Notes: generated from the letters alone by a model not told the origin. Shown: positions 51,980 to 61,088, counted from the stretch's first letter. The stretch: DNA of 64,000 bases from Pelobacter sp. UBA6093 (GCA_002435955.1 DIWZ01000032.1:1-64000); one strand, 5' to 3'. Numbers and translations are program-made.

Positions 51980-53179
51980 ATGAGCAAGGTGCTGATTATT
52001 GGTGCAGGTGGTGTAGGCCGTGTCGTGGTACACAAGTGCGCCCAGGCAAAAGACGTTTTCAGCGCAATCACGCTGGCCTCCCGGACCAAGTCCAAATGCG
52101 ACGCCATTGCCGCGGAGATCCCTCATTTCCCGATCAAAACCGCGCAGGTCGATGCGGACAATGTCCTGGAACTGGTGGCCCTGATCAAGCACGAAAAGCC
52201 CCAGTTGGTGCTCAACGTGGCCCTGCCTTACCAGGATTTGACCATCATGGAAGCCTGTCTGGAAACGGGGGTCGATTATCTCGATACCGCCAACTACGAA
52301 CCGCTGGATACCGCCAAGTTCGAATACAGCTGGCAGTGGGCGTATCATGACCGCTTCGAGAAACATGGCCTGATGGCGCTGCTCGGCAGCGGATTCGATC
52401 CGGGGGTGACCAACGTCTACACCGCCCTGGCGGCCAAGAAGTATCTTGATGAGATCCACGAAATCGACATCATCGATGCCAATGCCGGCAGCCACGGCCA
52501 ACCCTTCGCCACCAATTTCAATCCGGAAATCAATATCCGCGAGGTCACAGCGCCCTGCCGTCACTGGGAAGACGGCCAGTGGATCGAGACCCCGGCATTG
52601 AGCACCAAACACAGCTTCGATTTCCCCCAGGGCATCGGGCCGATGAACATCTACCGCATGTACCATGAGGAGATGGAATCACTGGTCAAGCACATTCCGA
52701 CCATCAAAAAGGCGCAGTTCTGGATGACCTTCTCCGACAATTATCTCAAGCACCTTGAGGTACTGCAGAATGTCGGCATGACCCGCATCGACGAAGTCGA
52801 ATACAAGGGACAGAAGATCGTGCCGCTGCAGTTTCTCAAGGCCGTGCTGCCCGATCCCGGCAGCCTTGGCCCGTTGACCAAGGGCCGCACCTGCATCGGC
52901 GTCATTGCCCGCGGCATCAAGGACGGTAAGCGCAAGCAGGTCTATATCTACAACATCTGCGACCATGAGGCCTGCTACAAGGAAGTCAACTCCCAGGCCA
53001 TCAGCTACACCACTGGCGTACCGGCGGCGGTGGGCGCCATGATGATGCTGACCGGTAAATGGCGCGGCGCCGGGGTCTTCAATATGGAGCAGTTCGATCC
53101 TGAACTGTTCCTCGACGTCCTCGGTCCCATGGGTCTGCCGACGGTGGTCATTGACGGCGGCGAATGGCCGGAGCTGTAA
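51980..53179 (+). CDS. Carboxynorspermidine/carboxyspermidine dehydrogenase
   Basis: 399 residues of the saccharopine dehydrogenase-like family: N-terminal Rossmann motif VLIIGAGGVGRVVVHKCA, then LNVALPYQDLTIMEACLETGVDYLDTANYE and GSGFDPGVTNVYTA. In Vibrio and relatives this enzyme condenses aspartate semialdehyde with diaminopropane or putrescine. The following gene decarboxylates the product, which fixes the role. ATG 51980 has AAAAAGGA upstream. Confidence 0.92.
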   Translation: MSKVLIIGAGGVGRVVVHKCAQAKDVFSAITLASRTKSKCDAIAAEIPHFPIKTAQVDADNVLELVALIKHEKPQLVLNVALPYQDLTIMEACLETGVDYLDTANYEPLDTAKFEYSWQWAYHDRFEKHGLMALLGSGFDPGVTNVYTALAAKKYLDEIHEIDIIDANAGSHGQPFATNFNPEINIREVTAPCRHWEDGQWIETPALSTKHSFDFPQGIGPMNIYRMYHEEMESLVKHIPTIKKAQFWMTFSDNYLKHLEVLQNVGMTRIDEVEYKGQKIVPLQFLKAVLPDPGSLGPLTKGRTCIGVIARGIKDGKRKQVYIYNICDHEACYKEVNSQAISYTTGVPAAVGAMMMLTGKWRGAGVFNMEQFDPELFLDVLGPMGLPTVVIDGGEWPEL

Positions 53180-53188
53180 ATCCGTTAA

Positions 53189-53216
53189 AAGTGCTGAGTG
53201 CTGAGTGCTGAGAGCT
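53189..53216. repeat. Short tandem repeat (GTGCTGAGT)n, second locus
   Basis: Three units of GTGCTGAGT and a degenerate fourth (GAGCTGA) lie between the dehydrogenase stop and the decarboxylase start. Same unit as 50924-50957. Confidence 0.7.
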
Positions 53217-53240
53217 GAAAAACCATAGAACGAGGCCATT

Positions 53241-54395
53241 GTGACCGGTATCGATATTCCTAAAATACTTCAACTTGCACCGTCGCCGGCTTACGTGGTA
53301 GACCTCGGACGGTTGCGCCACAACCTGGCGATTCTGGACCAGGTGCAAAAGCGCAGCGGCGCGAAAATACTCATGGCCCTCAAAGCATTCGCCTTATGGA
53401 AGGTCTTCCCCCTGATTCGCGAGACACTGCACGGGGTCTGCGCCAGTTCACCGTGGGAAGCCCGCCTCGGGCGGGAGGAATTCGGCCGCGAGGTGCACAG
53501 TTTTGCTGCGGCGTTCAAGCAAAGCGACATTGTCGAATTACTGGGCATATCCAATCACCTGGTGTTCAATTCCTTCGCTCAACTGGAGCGCTTCCGGCCG
53601 CTGTGGGAAAAACAGCGGGGCCGGGTATCGATCGGTCTGCGCATCAATCCGGAACACTCCGAAGGGCATACCGCTTTGTACGATCCCTGTGCCGTCGGGT
53701 CGCGGCTCGGCATACCCCGGGCGGAATTTGAGGGAAAATCGCTGCAGGGTGTGGATGGACTGCATTTTCACACCCTGTGCGAACATCTGTTCGAGCCGCT
53801 GGCGCGTACGGCACAAGTCGTCGAAGAGAAATTCGGTGAATTTTTACCGCAGATGAAGTGGTTCAATTTCGGCGGCGGCCATCATATCACCCGGGAAGGC
53901 TACGATATCGACGGCCTGGTCGAGCTGATCAAACACTTCCAGGATAAATACGGCGTGCAGGTGTATCTCGAACCGGGTGAGGCCATCGCCATCGGCACCG
54001 GGCTGCTGGTCGGCGAGGTCCTGGATGTGGTACATAACCAAGTTGACACCGCAATCCTCGATGTGTCGGCCACCTGCCACATGCCGGACGTGCTGGAAAT
54101 GCCGTATCGCCCGGAGGTCTTCGACGGCTTCGAAGCCGGTGAAAAAGCCTGTACCTATCGCCTGGGCGGGCCTTCGTGCCTGGCCGGGGACGTGATCGGT
54201 GACTGGTCTTTCGAGCAGCCTCTGTACCCTGGAAAACGGCTGGCGTTTCTCGACATGGCCCATTACACCATGGTAAAAACCACTACCTTTAACGGTATTC
54301 AACACCCGCACATCTGCACCTTCGAACCGGATACGGGGGAACTGAAGGTGGTGCGCAGTTTCGCCTATGAGGATTTCAAAAACCGGCTGGCTTGA
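53241..54395 (+). CDS. nspC: Carboxynorspermidine/carboxyspermidine decarboxylase
   Basis: 384 residues of the fold-type III PLP decarboxylase family: PAYVVDLGRLRHNLAILD and PLP-lysine region KILMALKAFALWKVF, then EHSEGHTALYDPCAVGSRLG, GVDGLHFHTLCEH, FNFGGGHHITREGYDID and EPGEAIAIGTG. It decarboxylates carboxynorspermidine or carboxyspermidine to the triamine. The start is GTG at 53241 with CGAGG upstream. With the dehydrogenase it forms the alternative spermidine route that needs no decarboxylated SAM. Confidence 0.94.
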   Translation: MTGIDIPKILQLAPSPAYVVDLGRLRHNLAILDQVQKRSGAKILMALKAFALWKVFPLIRETLHGVCASSPWEARLGREEFGREVHSFAAAFKQSDIVELLGISNHLVFNSFAQLERFRPLWEKQRGRVSIGLRINPEHSEGHTALYDPCAVGSRLGIPRAEFEGKSLQGVDGLHFHTLCEHLFEPLARTAQVVEEKFGEFLPQMKWFNFGGGHHITREGYDIDGLVELIKHFQDKYGVQVYLEPGEAIAIGTGLLVGEVLDVVHNQVDTAILDVSATCHMPDVLEMPYRPEVFDGFEAGEKACTYRLGGPSCLAGDVIGDWSFEQPLYPGKRLAFLDMAHYTMVKTTTFNGIQHPHICTFEPDTGELKVVRSFAYEDFKNRLA

Positions 54396-54481
54396 CGCAG
54401 GGCCGGTGATTCAAAGAGTTTTTTGCGGATGGGTCCAAAGCCCCTCCGGGATACCAATCAATAACCCAACGGGTGACGCCT

Positions 54482-56392
54482 ATGAAACGCTGGTCGATCA
54501 AGGACTCTGCCAAAATTTACAATCTGCCCAACTGGGGGGATGACTTCTTCTCCATCAACAAGAAGGGGAATATTTGTGTCCACCCCTCGCCGAGTTCCAA
54601 ATACTCCATCGACCTGCGGACGCTGGTAGACGACCTGATCAAACGCAATATCAAGCCGCCAATCCTGCTGCGCTTCATGGATGTTCTGCAGGGGCGCATC
54701 GCCGGTATCAACCGGGCGTTTAAAAACGCCATCGCCGAATACGAGTATCCTTCCAACTACCAGACCTTTTTTCCCATCAAGGTCAACCAGCAACGCCAGG
54801 TCGTCGAGGCTATCGCGCAATTCGGCAAAAAGTACAAAATGGGACTGGAGGTCGGATCCAAACCGGAACTGGTCGCGGCCATCTCGTTCGCTACCGGCGA
54901 GAATCTGCCGATCATCTGCAACGGCTACAAGGACAACGATTTCATCGAAATGGTCCTCTACGCCACCCGCATCGGTTATGACATCACAATCGTGGTCGAA
55001 AAACTGTTCGAGCTGGAGAAGGTCATTTCCCTTGCCAAGCAGGCAGGCATCGTGCCCAAACTCGGCATCCGGGTCAAACTCTCCTCCAAGGGAACCGGCA
55101 AGTGGGCCACCTCCGGGGGCGATGACGCCAAGTTCGGGCTCAAGATCTCGGAACTGCTGGCCGCCGTCGAACTCCTGCGAGAGCACGACATGCTCGACAC
55201 CTTGAAACTGCTGCACTTTCACATCGGCAGCCAGATCACCAAAATCGACAAAATCAAAAATGCCCTTATCGAAGGCACGCGTATCTATGTTGAAATGCGT
55301 AAAATGGGGGTCGAGCTGGAATACCTCGATATCGGCGGCGGCATGGGGGTCGATTACGATGGTTCCAAATCCAGCGATTTTTCCAGCGCCAACTATACCA
55401 TCGACGAATACGCCAACGACGTCGTCTACCAGGTGAAAAACATCTGCGACGAGGCCGGGGTTGCCTGCCCCAATATCATCTCCGAATCGGGACGCGCCAC
55501 CGTCGCCCACTACTCGGTGCTGGTGACCAATATTCTCAATACCAATACCCAGAATGCCCTGCCCGACTTCGACAAAATTCTGGAAAACACCGAAATTCTT
55601 TCACCGACGGTCAAGAAGCTGGTCGATATCTACCAGAGCCTCGACCGGCATTCGCTGCGCGTCGACTACCACGATACCATCCAGTTGATTCAGGAGGCGG
55701 TCAGCCTGTTCAACCTCGGCTATCTCAATCTGCAGGACAGGGCTCTGGCCGAATGGCTGTGCAGCAAGATCTTCATAAAAATCACCAACATCGTGGAACG
55801 GCTCAAAACGGTTCCCGACGAGTTGCAGGAGTTTCACCTGAGCCTGCGCCAGACCTATTTCGCCAACTTTTCGCTGTTTCAGTCGCTGCCCGACTCCTGG
55901 GCCATCGACCAGCTGTTTCCCATCGTGCCGATCCAGCGTCTACAGCAGAAACCCGATGTCATGGCCTCCATCGCCGACATCACCTGCGATTCCGACGGCG
56001 AGATCACCAGTTTTGTCGGCGAAAACGGCCGCACCGAGTTTTTGCCCATCCACAAAATCGAAGCGGGCGAAGACTACTATATCGGCTTTTTCCTGATCGG
56101 CGCCTACCAGGAGATCCTCGGGGATCTGCACAACCTGTTCGGCGACACCAATGCCGTGCATGTCACCTTCAACCGCAAGACCAACTACAAAATCGATACC
56201 GTCATCAATGGCGACGCCACCTGGGAAAGCCTTAAGTACGTACAGTACAAGGGCCCGGAAATCCTCAAGCACGTCCGCGACACCCTGGAAAAAGGCGTCG
56301 CATCGCGCAAAATATCCTTCGAGGAAACCAGCCACTTTCTCGAACTGCTCGACAAAGCCTTGGTCTCCTACACCTACCTCGGCAGCATCTGA
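54482..56392 (+). CDS. speA: Biosynthetic arginine decarboxylase
   Basis: 636 residues with the SpeA layout: FPIKVNQQRQVVEAI containing the PLP-lysine, GLEVGSKPELVAA, KLGIRVKLSSKGTGKWATSGGDDAKFGL, LHFHIGSQI, YLDIGGGMGVDYDGS and C-terminal ESGRATVAHYSVLV. It converts arginine to agmatine, the first step to putrescine. ATG 54482 has GGGTGA 7 bases upstream; GTG 54473 is an in-frame alternative. Co-oriented with the carboxyspermidine genes. Agmatinase or agmatine deiminase is not in the window. Confidence 0.96.
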   Translation: MKRWSIKDSAKIYNLPNWGDDFFSINKKGNICVHPSPSSKYSIDLRTLVDDLIKRNIKPPILLRFMDVLQGRIAGINRAFKNAIAEYEYPSNYQTFFPIKVNQQRQVVEAIAQFGKKYKMGLEVGSKPELVAAISFATGENLPIICNGYKDNDFIEMVLYATRIGYDITIVVEKLFELEKVISLAKQAGIVPKLGIRVKLSSKGTGKWATSGGDDAKFGLKISELLAAVELLREHDMLDTLKLLHFHIGSQITKIDKIKNALIEGTRIYVEMRKMGVELEYLDIGGGMGVDYDGSKSSDFSSANYTIDEYANDVVYQVKNICDEAGVACPNIISESGRATVAHYSVLVTNILNTNTQNALPDFDKILENTEILSPTVKKLVDIYQSLDRHSLRVDYHDTIQLIQEAVSLFNLGYLNLQDRALAEWLCSKIFIKITNIVERLKTVPDELQEFHLSLRQTYFANFSLFQSLPDSWAIDQLFPIVPIQRLQQKPDVMASIADITCDSDGEITSFVGENGRTEFLPIHKIEAGEDYYIGFFLIGAYQEILGDLHNLFGDTNAVHVTFNRKTNYKIDTVINGDATWESLKYVQYKGPEILKHVRDTLEKGVASRKISFEETSHFLELLDKALVSYTYLGSI

Positions 56393-56422
56393 GCCCACCA
56401 CCGCTTTTTAGCCCATCAATGC

Positions 56423-56463
56423 GAGGCCCTGCCCGGTGCACCCACACGGCCAGGGCCTCCTTT
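56423..56463 (+). terminator. Terminator after speA
   Basis: GAGGCCCTG (56423-56431) pairs with CAGGGCCTC (56451-56459), followed by CTTTC. It ends the polyamine operon before the nif region. Confidence 0.75.
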
Positions 56464-56480
56464 CTGCACCCCCTCCCCCA

Positions 56481-56510
56481 AACTGACAACTGACAACTGA
56501 CAACTGATAA
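56481..56510. repeat. Short tandem repeat (ACTGACA)n
   Basis: AACTGACAACTGACAACTGA-CAACTGATAA: about four 7-base units, the last degenerate, upstream of the nif promoter. Confidence 0.7.
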
Positions 56511-56686
56511 GCATGTTCTAAATCGAGCGATTTACTGGTCTACCTCACACAACTCCATACAAACACGGTTTTTTTTTGCGACCCGCCGAATTCCAATTTT
56601 GCACAAGGTTTAACCACCGCCCTTAAAAAGGCAGCATTTCGCCTCCCCCGCACCACCCAAAAGCCGCCATTTTAGGCAATTCAACT

Positions 56687-56703
56687 TTGGCACGCCCCCT
56701 GCA
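56687..56703 (+). promoter_or_regulatory. Sigma54 (RpoN) promoter of the nif operon
   Basis: TTGGCACGCCCCCTGCA contains TGGCAC and TGCA with GG (56689-56690) and GC (56701-56702) 10 bases apart, close to the full -24/-12 consensus. It is about 20 bases before the hexaloop hairpins. The region upstream is A/T-rich; I see no clear TGT-N10-ACA NifA site. Confidence 0.9.
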
Positions 56704-56724
56704 ATAAGAAAAATCGAAAGCACA

Positions 56725-56761
56725 TGACACAACGACGTGTCAGGCTTACGGCAACGACGCC
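56725..56761 (+). promoter_or_regulatory. Paired hexaloop hairpins: ANTAR antiterminator target in the nifH leader
   Basis: P1: TGACAC-AACGAC-GTGTCA (56725-56742). P2: GGC-AACGAC-GCC (56750-56761). Both hexaloops are AACGAC, fitting the ANTAR consensus A-N-N-G-N-N with A at position 1 and G at position 4. The 3' arm of P2 (56759-56761) is also the first bases of the terminator stem, so P2 and the terminator exclude each other. P2's stem is only 3 bp by eye. Confidence 0.8.
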
Positions 56762-56805
56762 CATGACGACAGAGATACACCTGTCATCATGGGCTTTTTA
56801 TTTTT
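56759..56805 (+). terminator. Leader terminator of the nif operon
   Basis: GCCCATGACGACAG (56759-56772) pairs with CTGTCATCATGGGC (56781-56794), one mismatch, followed by TTTTTATTTTT. It lies 100 bases before the nifH ATG, so unless it is prevented from forming the operon is not transcribed. Confidence 0.9.
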
Positions 56806-56905
56806 CAGGCTATTAAGCGGGACGGTCTATCCGACGTCCAAGGGTTACGCCGGCAGCTTACCCGCCCCGCATCTGCCACAACCCAAACTGAATGGAGGCA
56901 ACACC

Positions 56906-57781
56906 ATGGCAAAGAAACTCAGACAACTCGCAATCTACGGCAAGGGCGGCATTGGCAAATCCACCACCACCCAGAACACTGTCGCCGGCCTGGCATCCCT
57001 GGGCAAGAAAATCATGATCGTCGGTTGCGACCCCAAAGCCGACTCCACCCGCCTGATACTGCACGCCAAGGCTCAGGAAACGGTCATGGACAAGGTTCGC
57101 GAGCTCGGTACCGTCGAGGACCTGGAACTGGAGGATGTACTGCGAGAAGGTTATGCAGGGGTTAAATGTGTTGAATCCGGTGGTCCCGAGCCGGGTGTCG
57201 GTTGCGCTGGCCGCGGTGTTATTACCGCCATTAACTTCCTGGAAGAAGAAGGCGCCTACACCCCCGACCTCGACTTCGTATTCTACGATGTTCTCGGCGA
57301 CGTAGTCTGCGGCGGGTTCGCCATGCCGATCCGTGAAAACAAGGCCCAGGAAATCTACATCGTCGTTTCCGGCGAAATGATGGCCATGTATGCCGCCAAC
57401 AACATCTGCAAAGGTATCGTCAAATACGCAGCCTCCGGCAGCGTGCGCCTCGGGGGCCTGATCTGCAACTCCCGTAACACCGACAAGGAAGCCGAACTGA
57501 TCGAAGCCCTGGCCGCCAAGCTCGGCACCCAGATGATCCACTTCGTACCGCGCGACAATCAGGTACAACGCGCTGAACTGCGCCGCATGACGGTCATCGA
57601 GTATTCTCCCGAGCATAAGCAGGCCGAAGAGTACCGCGAACTGGCCCGTAAAATTGATGAAAACAAAATGCTGGTCGTCCCCAATCCGCTGACCATGGAT
57701 GAACTGGAAGGCCTGCTGATGGAATTCGGCATCATCGAAGAAGAAGACGAAGAGATCATCGGCAAGGCTGAAACCGCCTGA
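56906..57781 (+). CDS. nifH: Nitrogenase iron protein (dinitrogenase reductase)
   Basis: 291 residues. P-loop GKGGIGKST (residues 12-20), 4Fe-4S ligands Cys100 (GVGCAGRGV) and Cys135 (GDVVCGGFAMP), and Arg103, the residue DraT modifies. NifH passes electrons to NifDK with ATP hydrolysis. The ATG at 56906 has GGAGG upstream; the frame is open further up but runs through the terminator. Sequence is of the Mo-nitrogenase type. nifD follows after 74 bases. Confidence 0.98.
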   Translation: MAKKLRQLAIYGKGGIGKSTTTQNTVAGLASLGKKIMIVGCDPKADSTRLILHAKAQETVMDKVRELGTVEDLELEDVLREGYAGVKCVESGGPEPGVGCAGRGVITAINFLEEEGAYTPDLDFVFYDVLGDVVCGGFAMPIRENKAQEIYIVVSGEMMAMYAANNICKGIVKYAASGSVRLGGLICNSRNTDKEAELIEALAAKLGTQMIHFVPRDNQVQRAELRRMTVIEYSPEHKQAEEYRELARKIDENKMLVVPNPLTMDELEGLLMEFGIIEEEDEEIIGKAETA

Positions 57782-57855
57782 CGATAAACGTTAATGGGAC
57801 CGGCGGTCCCCGGCCGGACCGCCACCCCTATCCGCCATCACCACAGGAGTTAGCC

Positions 57856-59316
57856 ATGGAAAAAGAAAATTCAGTCACCAAGGCCCCGCTTGAGGGCATC
57901 GAAAAAGAGAAGACGGAAGCACTGATTGAAGAGACCCTTGAGCTCTATACCGAAAAGGCCCGTAAAAAACGCGAACCCCACATGACCGCCAACGACCCCG
58001 GCGTCGAAGGTTGCACCGTCAAATCCAACCGCAAGACCGTGCCCGGCGTCATGAGCGCCCGCGGCTGCGCCTACGCCGGTGCCAAAGGCGTGGTGTGGGG
58101 TCCGATCCGCGACATGGTGCACATTTCCCACGGTCCGGTCGGTTGCGGTTACTACAGCTGGGGTACTCGCCGCAACCTGGTGGAAGGCACCATGGGCGTG
58201 GATGTGTTCAGCGGCATGCAGTTCACCTCCGACTTCCAGGAAAAAGACATCGTCTACGGCGGCGATAAAAAGCTCGAGACGATCTGTAATGAAGTTCGCG
58301 AACTGTTCCCCCTGGCCAAAGGTATTTCGGTACTGTCAGAGTGCCCGGTCGGGCTCATCGGCGACGATATCAACGCCGTGGCCAAAAAAGCCTCGGAAGA
58401 GCTGCAGATCCCGGTGGTTCCCTGTAACTGTGAAGGTTTCCGCGGCGTCAGCCAGTCGCTGGGTCATCACATTTCCAACGATACCATTCGCGACTACATC
58501 ATCGGCACCCGCGAATTTGCCGAGCCGGCCACGGATTATGACATTGCCCTGATCGGTGATTACAACATCGGCGGTGACGCCTGGGCATCGAAGAAGATTC
58601 TCGAAGAGATGGGGCTCAACGTTAAGGCTATCTGGACCGGCGATGGTCAGATCGAGCATATCGCCGCGACCCATCAGGTCAAACTGAACCTCATCCACTG
58701 CTACCGGTCCATGAACTACATGGCCAAGGTCATGGAAGAGAAATACGGCATCCCCTGGATGGAATTCAACTTCTTCGGCCCGACCAAGATCGCTTCAAGC
58801 CTGCGCGCCATCGCCGCTCGCTTCGACCAGAAGATCCAGGACAACGCCGAAAAGATCATTGCCGAATATCAGCCCAGAATGCAGGCCGTCATCGATGAAT
58901 ACCGGCCGCGTCTTGAAGGCAAACGCGTGATGCTGTTCGTCGGCGGTCTGCGTCCGCGCCACACCATTGGCGCCTATGAAGATCTCGGAATGGAAATCAT
59001 CGCCGCCGGTTACGAATTCGCCCACAACGATGATTACGAGCGTACCTACGAAGAGATGGCCAAAGGTACCCTGGTGTTTGACGACGCCTCGGAAATCGAA
59101 TTGGAAAAATGGGCGGAAGCCTATCGCCCCGACCTGGTCGCCAGCGGTGTTAAGGAAAAATACGTGTTCCAGAAAGCCGGCATCCCTTTCCGCCAGATGC
59201 ACAGCTGGGATTATTCCGGCCCCTACCATGCCTATGACGGCTTCCCGATCTTCGCCAGGGACATGGACATGGCCATCAACAGCCCGACCTGGGGCCTGGT
59301 AAAAGCACCATTTTAA
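57856..59316 (+). CDS. nifD: Nitrogenase molybdenum-iron protein alpha chain
   Basis: 486 residues. P-cluster cysteines Cys71 (RGCAYAG), Cys97 (GPVGCGYY) and Cys163 (SECPVGLIGDD); FeMo-cofactor ligands Cys282 (LIHCYRSMNYM) and His449 (QMHSWDYSGPYH); cofactor-pocket Gln200 and His204 (SQSLGHH). All key residues of the Azotobacter protein are present, so this is a true Mo nitrogenase and not Vnf, Anf or a Nif-like paralogue. GGAGTTAGCC precedes the ATG. Confidence 0.98.
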   Translation: MEKENSVTKAPLEGIEKEKTEALIEETLELYTEKARKKREPHMTANDPGVEGCTVKSNRKTVPGVMSARGCAYAGAKGVVWGPIRDMVHISHGPVGCGYYSWGTRRNLVEGTMGVDVFSGMQFTSDFQEKDIVYGGDKKLETICNEVRELFPLAKGISVLSECPVGLIGDDINAVAKKASEELQIPVVPCNCEGFRGVSQSLGHHISNDTIRDYIIGTREFAEPATDYDIALIGDYNIGGDAWASKKILEEMGLNVKAIWTGDGQIEHIAATHQVKLNLIHCYRSMNYMAKVMEEKYGIPWMEFNFFGPTKIASSLRAIAARFDQKIQDNAEKIIAEYQPRMQAVIDEYRPRLEGKRVMLFVGGLRPRHTIGAYEDLGMEIIAAGYEFAHNDDYERTYEEMAKGTLVFDDASEIELEKWAEAYRPDLVASGVKEKYVFQKAGIPFRQMHSWDYSGPYHAYDGFPIFARDMDMAINSPTWGLVKAPF

Positions 59317-59507
59317 GGAACAGCGAGAAAGTGAGATAGGGAAACAGGGAGCTGAAGGGGAAACAACAGAATCCCGGATGATGTTAATTTCCCGCAGCTT
59401 CGCTACTGCCTACCTCACCTAAAAGCGAGATAGGGAGATAGCCTCAAGAAAACCGCTTTCTCACTACCTAGCTACTCACTACCTCACTTTGCACAGGAGT
59501 ATTCGCC
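59317..59507. repeat. Repeat-filled nifD-nifK spacer
   Basis: 191 bases with units such as GCGAGAAAGTGAGATAGGG, AAGCGAGATAGGGAGATAG and, in inverted sense, CTTTCTCACTACCTAGCTAC and CTCACTACCTCACTT. The left and right parts are imperfect inverted repeats. It replaces the short nifD-nifK gap usual in other organisms. Confidence 0.7.
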
Positions 59508-60971
59508 ATGAGTGAAACATGCGCAGTTAAAAAAGTTACCGAAATCACCCCCGAAGAGGTGGCTCGGGTTAAAGAATGGATCAATAGCGCGGAATATCGC
59601 GAAAAGAACCTCGCCCGTACCGCAACCGTCATCAACCCGGCCCATGCCTGTCAGCCTCTCGGGGCACAACTGGTAGCGCACGGTTTCGAAGGCACTCTGC
59701 CTTTCGTGCATGGCTCCCAGGGCTGCGCGTCGTATTACCGCAGTACCCTTAACCGACACTTTCGTGAGCCGGCGCCGGCCGTTTCCGACGCCATGACCGA
59801 GGACGGCGCCGTATTCGGTGGCCAGAACAACCTCCATGAAGGCCTGGAAAACGCCTACAACCTGTACAAGCCGAAAATGATGGCGGTTTTCACCTCGTGC
59901 ATGCCGGAAGTAATCGGCGACGACCTTAACGCGTTCATTATCAATGCGCGTAACGCCGGGCTCATCCCCCAGGACTTCCCCGTCCCCTACGCCAACACCC
60001 CGAGCTTCAACGGGACCCACATCCATGGCTACGACGCCATGCTCAAAGCCATTATGGCGGATCTGACCACCGACAAAAAGGTCGAAGGGAAAAACAACGG
60101 CAAGCTCAATCTGATTCCTGGATTTGATGCCAACACCGGCAACTACCGCGAATACAAGCGGATCTGCAATGAGTTCGGGATCCCCGTTACCGTACTGGCC
60201 GACATTTCCGAGTCTTTCGACTCGCCGCTGGACGGCACCTACCGCCCCTATCCCGGCGGCACGCCTCTGGCTGAAGCGGCCGATGCCCTGAACGCCCAGG
60301 CGACTATTTCGCTGCAGGAGCACGCCTCCAAGGAAACCATTAAATGGTTCAGCAGCGAAACCGAGGCTCCCGTGGAAGTGATGCCTTCCCCCATCGGCAT
60401 CGCCAACACCGACGCCTTCCTGATGAAGCTCGGCGAGCTGTTCGGCAAACCGGTACCGGCATCCCTCAAGGACGAACGCGGCCGGGCCGTGGACGCCATG
60501 ACCGACGCCCACCAGTACCTGCATAACAAAAAGTTCGCCATTTACGGCGACCCGGACTACTTGGCCGGCATGATCTCCTTCCTGCTCGAAATGGGCGCAC
60601 GGCCCTACCACATCCTGTGCAGCCGCGGCAACAAGAAGGTCGGCAAATTCCTGCAGGCCTTGCTGGACAAATCCCCGTACGGGGAAGGCTGCCAGATCTG
60701 GATAAACAAGGACCTGTGGCATCTGCACAGCCTGGTCATGACCGATCCCGTCGATGCCATGATCGGCGATACCCACGGCAAGTTCGTGGCGCGCGATGCC
60801 GACATCCCCCTGATCCGCGTCGGGTTCCCCATCATCGACCGGGTCAACCTGCACCGCAGCCCGTACATCGGCTACCAGGGAGCCATCAATCTGCTGACGT
60901 CCATCGCCAACACCTTCCTGGATATCGTGGACCGCACCTGTGAAGACAAACATTTTGAAATGATGCGATAG
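59508..60971 (+). CDS. nifK: Nitrogenase molybdenum-iron protein beta chain
   Basis: 487 residues. P-cluster cysteines Cys48 (NPAHACQPLGA), Cys73 (HGSQGCASYYRS) and Cys131 (TSCMPEVIGDDL). Downstream, GTHIHGYDAML, IPGFDANTGNYREYKR and MISFLLEMGARP are typical. It is shorter at the N-terminus than Azotobacter NifK (523), as in many anaerobes. With NifD it forms the alpha2beta2 dinitrogenase. ACAGGAGT lies upstream of the ATG. Confidence 0.97.
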   Translation: MSETCAVKKVTEITPEEVARVKEWINSAEYREKNLARTATVINPAHACQPLGAQLVAHGFEGTLPFVHGSQGCASYYRSTLNRHFREPAPAVSDAMTEDGAVFGGQNNLHEGLENAYNLYKPKMMAVFTSCMPEVIGDDLNAFIINARNAGLIPQDFPVPYANTPSFNGTHIHGYDAMLKAIMADLTTDKKVEGKNNGKLNLIPGFDANTGNYREYKRICNEFGIPVTVLADISESFDSPLDGTYRPYPGGTPLAEAADALNAQATISLQEHASKETIKWFSSETEAPVEVMPSPIGIANTDAFLMKLGELFGKPVPASLKDERGRAVDAMTDAHQYLHNKKFAIYGDPDYLAGMISFLLEMGARPYHILCSRGNKKVGKFLQALLDKSPYGEGCQIWINKDLWHLHSLVMTDPVDAMIGDTHGKFVARDADIPLIRVGFPIIDRVNLHRSPYIGYQGAINLLTSIANTFLDIVDRTCEDKHFEMMR

Positions 60972-61051
60972 TGCCCAGGGCGGTCAGGGGTGGGAACTCC
61001 CCCCTGACCGCCCGGTACCAACTCTAAAAATCCCGGAAAACCAGGTTTCAA

Positions 61052-61088
61052 GTTTCAGGTGTGCGGTTTATGGTCGAACACCTGAAAC
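61052..61088. promoter_or_regulatory. Hairpin between nifK and nifX
   Basis: GTTTCAGGTGT (61052-61062) pairs exactly with ACACCTGAAAC (61078-61088). There is no T-run, so it looks like a processing or stability element and not a terminator. Confidence 0.55.

Noticed and set aside
59317..59507. Gene or NifI-type PII genes between nifD and nifK
   Set aside because: The spacer is too short and consists of repeats; no coding signal.
59484..60953. Long minus-strand open frame opposite nifK
   Set aside because: It lies exactly under a canonical nitrogenase gene; the frame is an artefact of codon bias and has no recognisable motifs.
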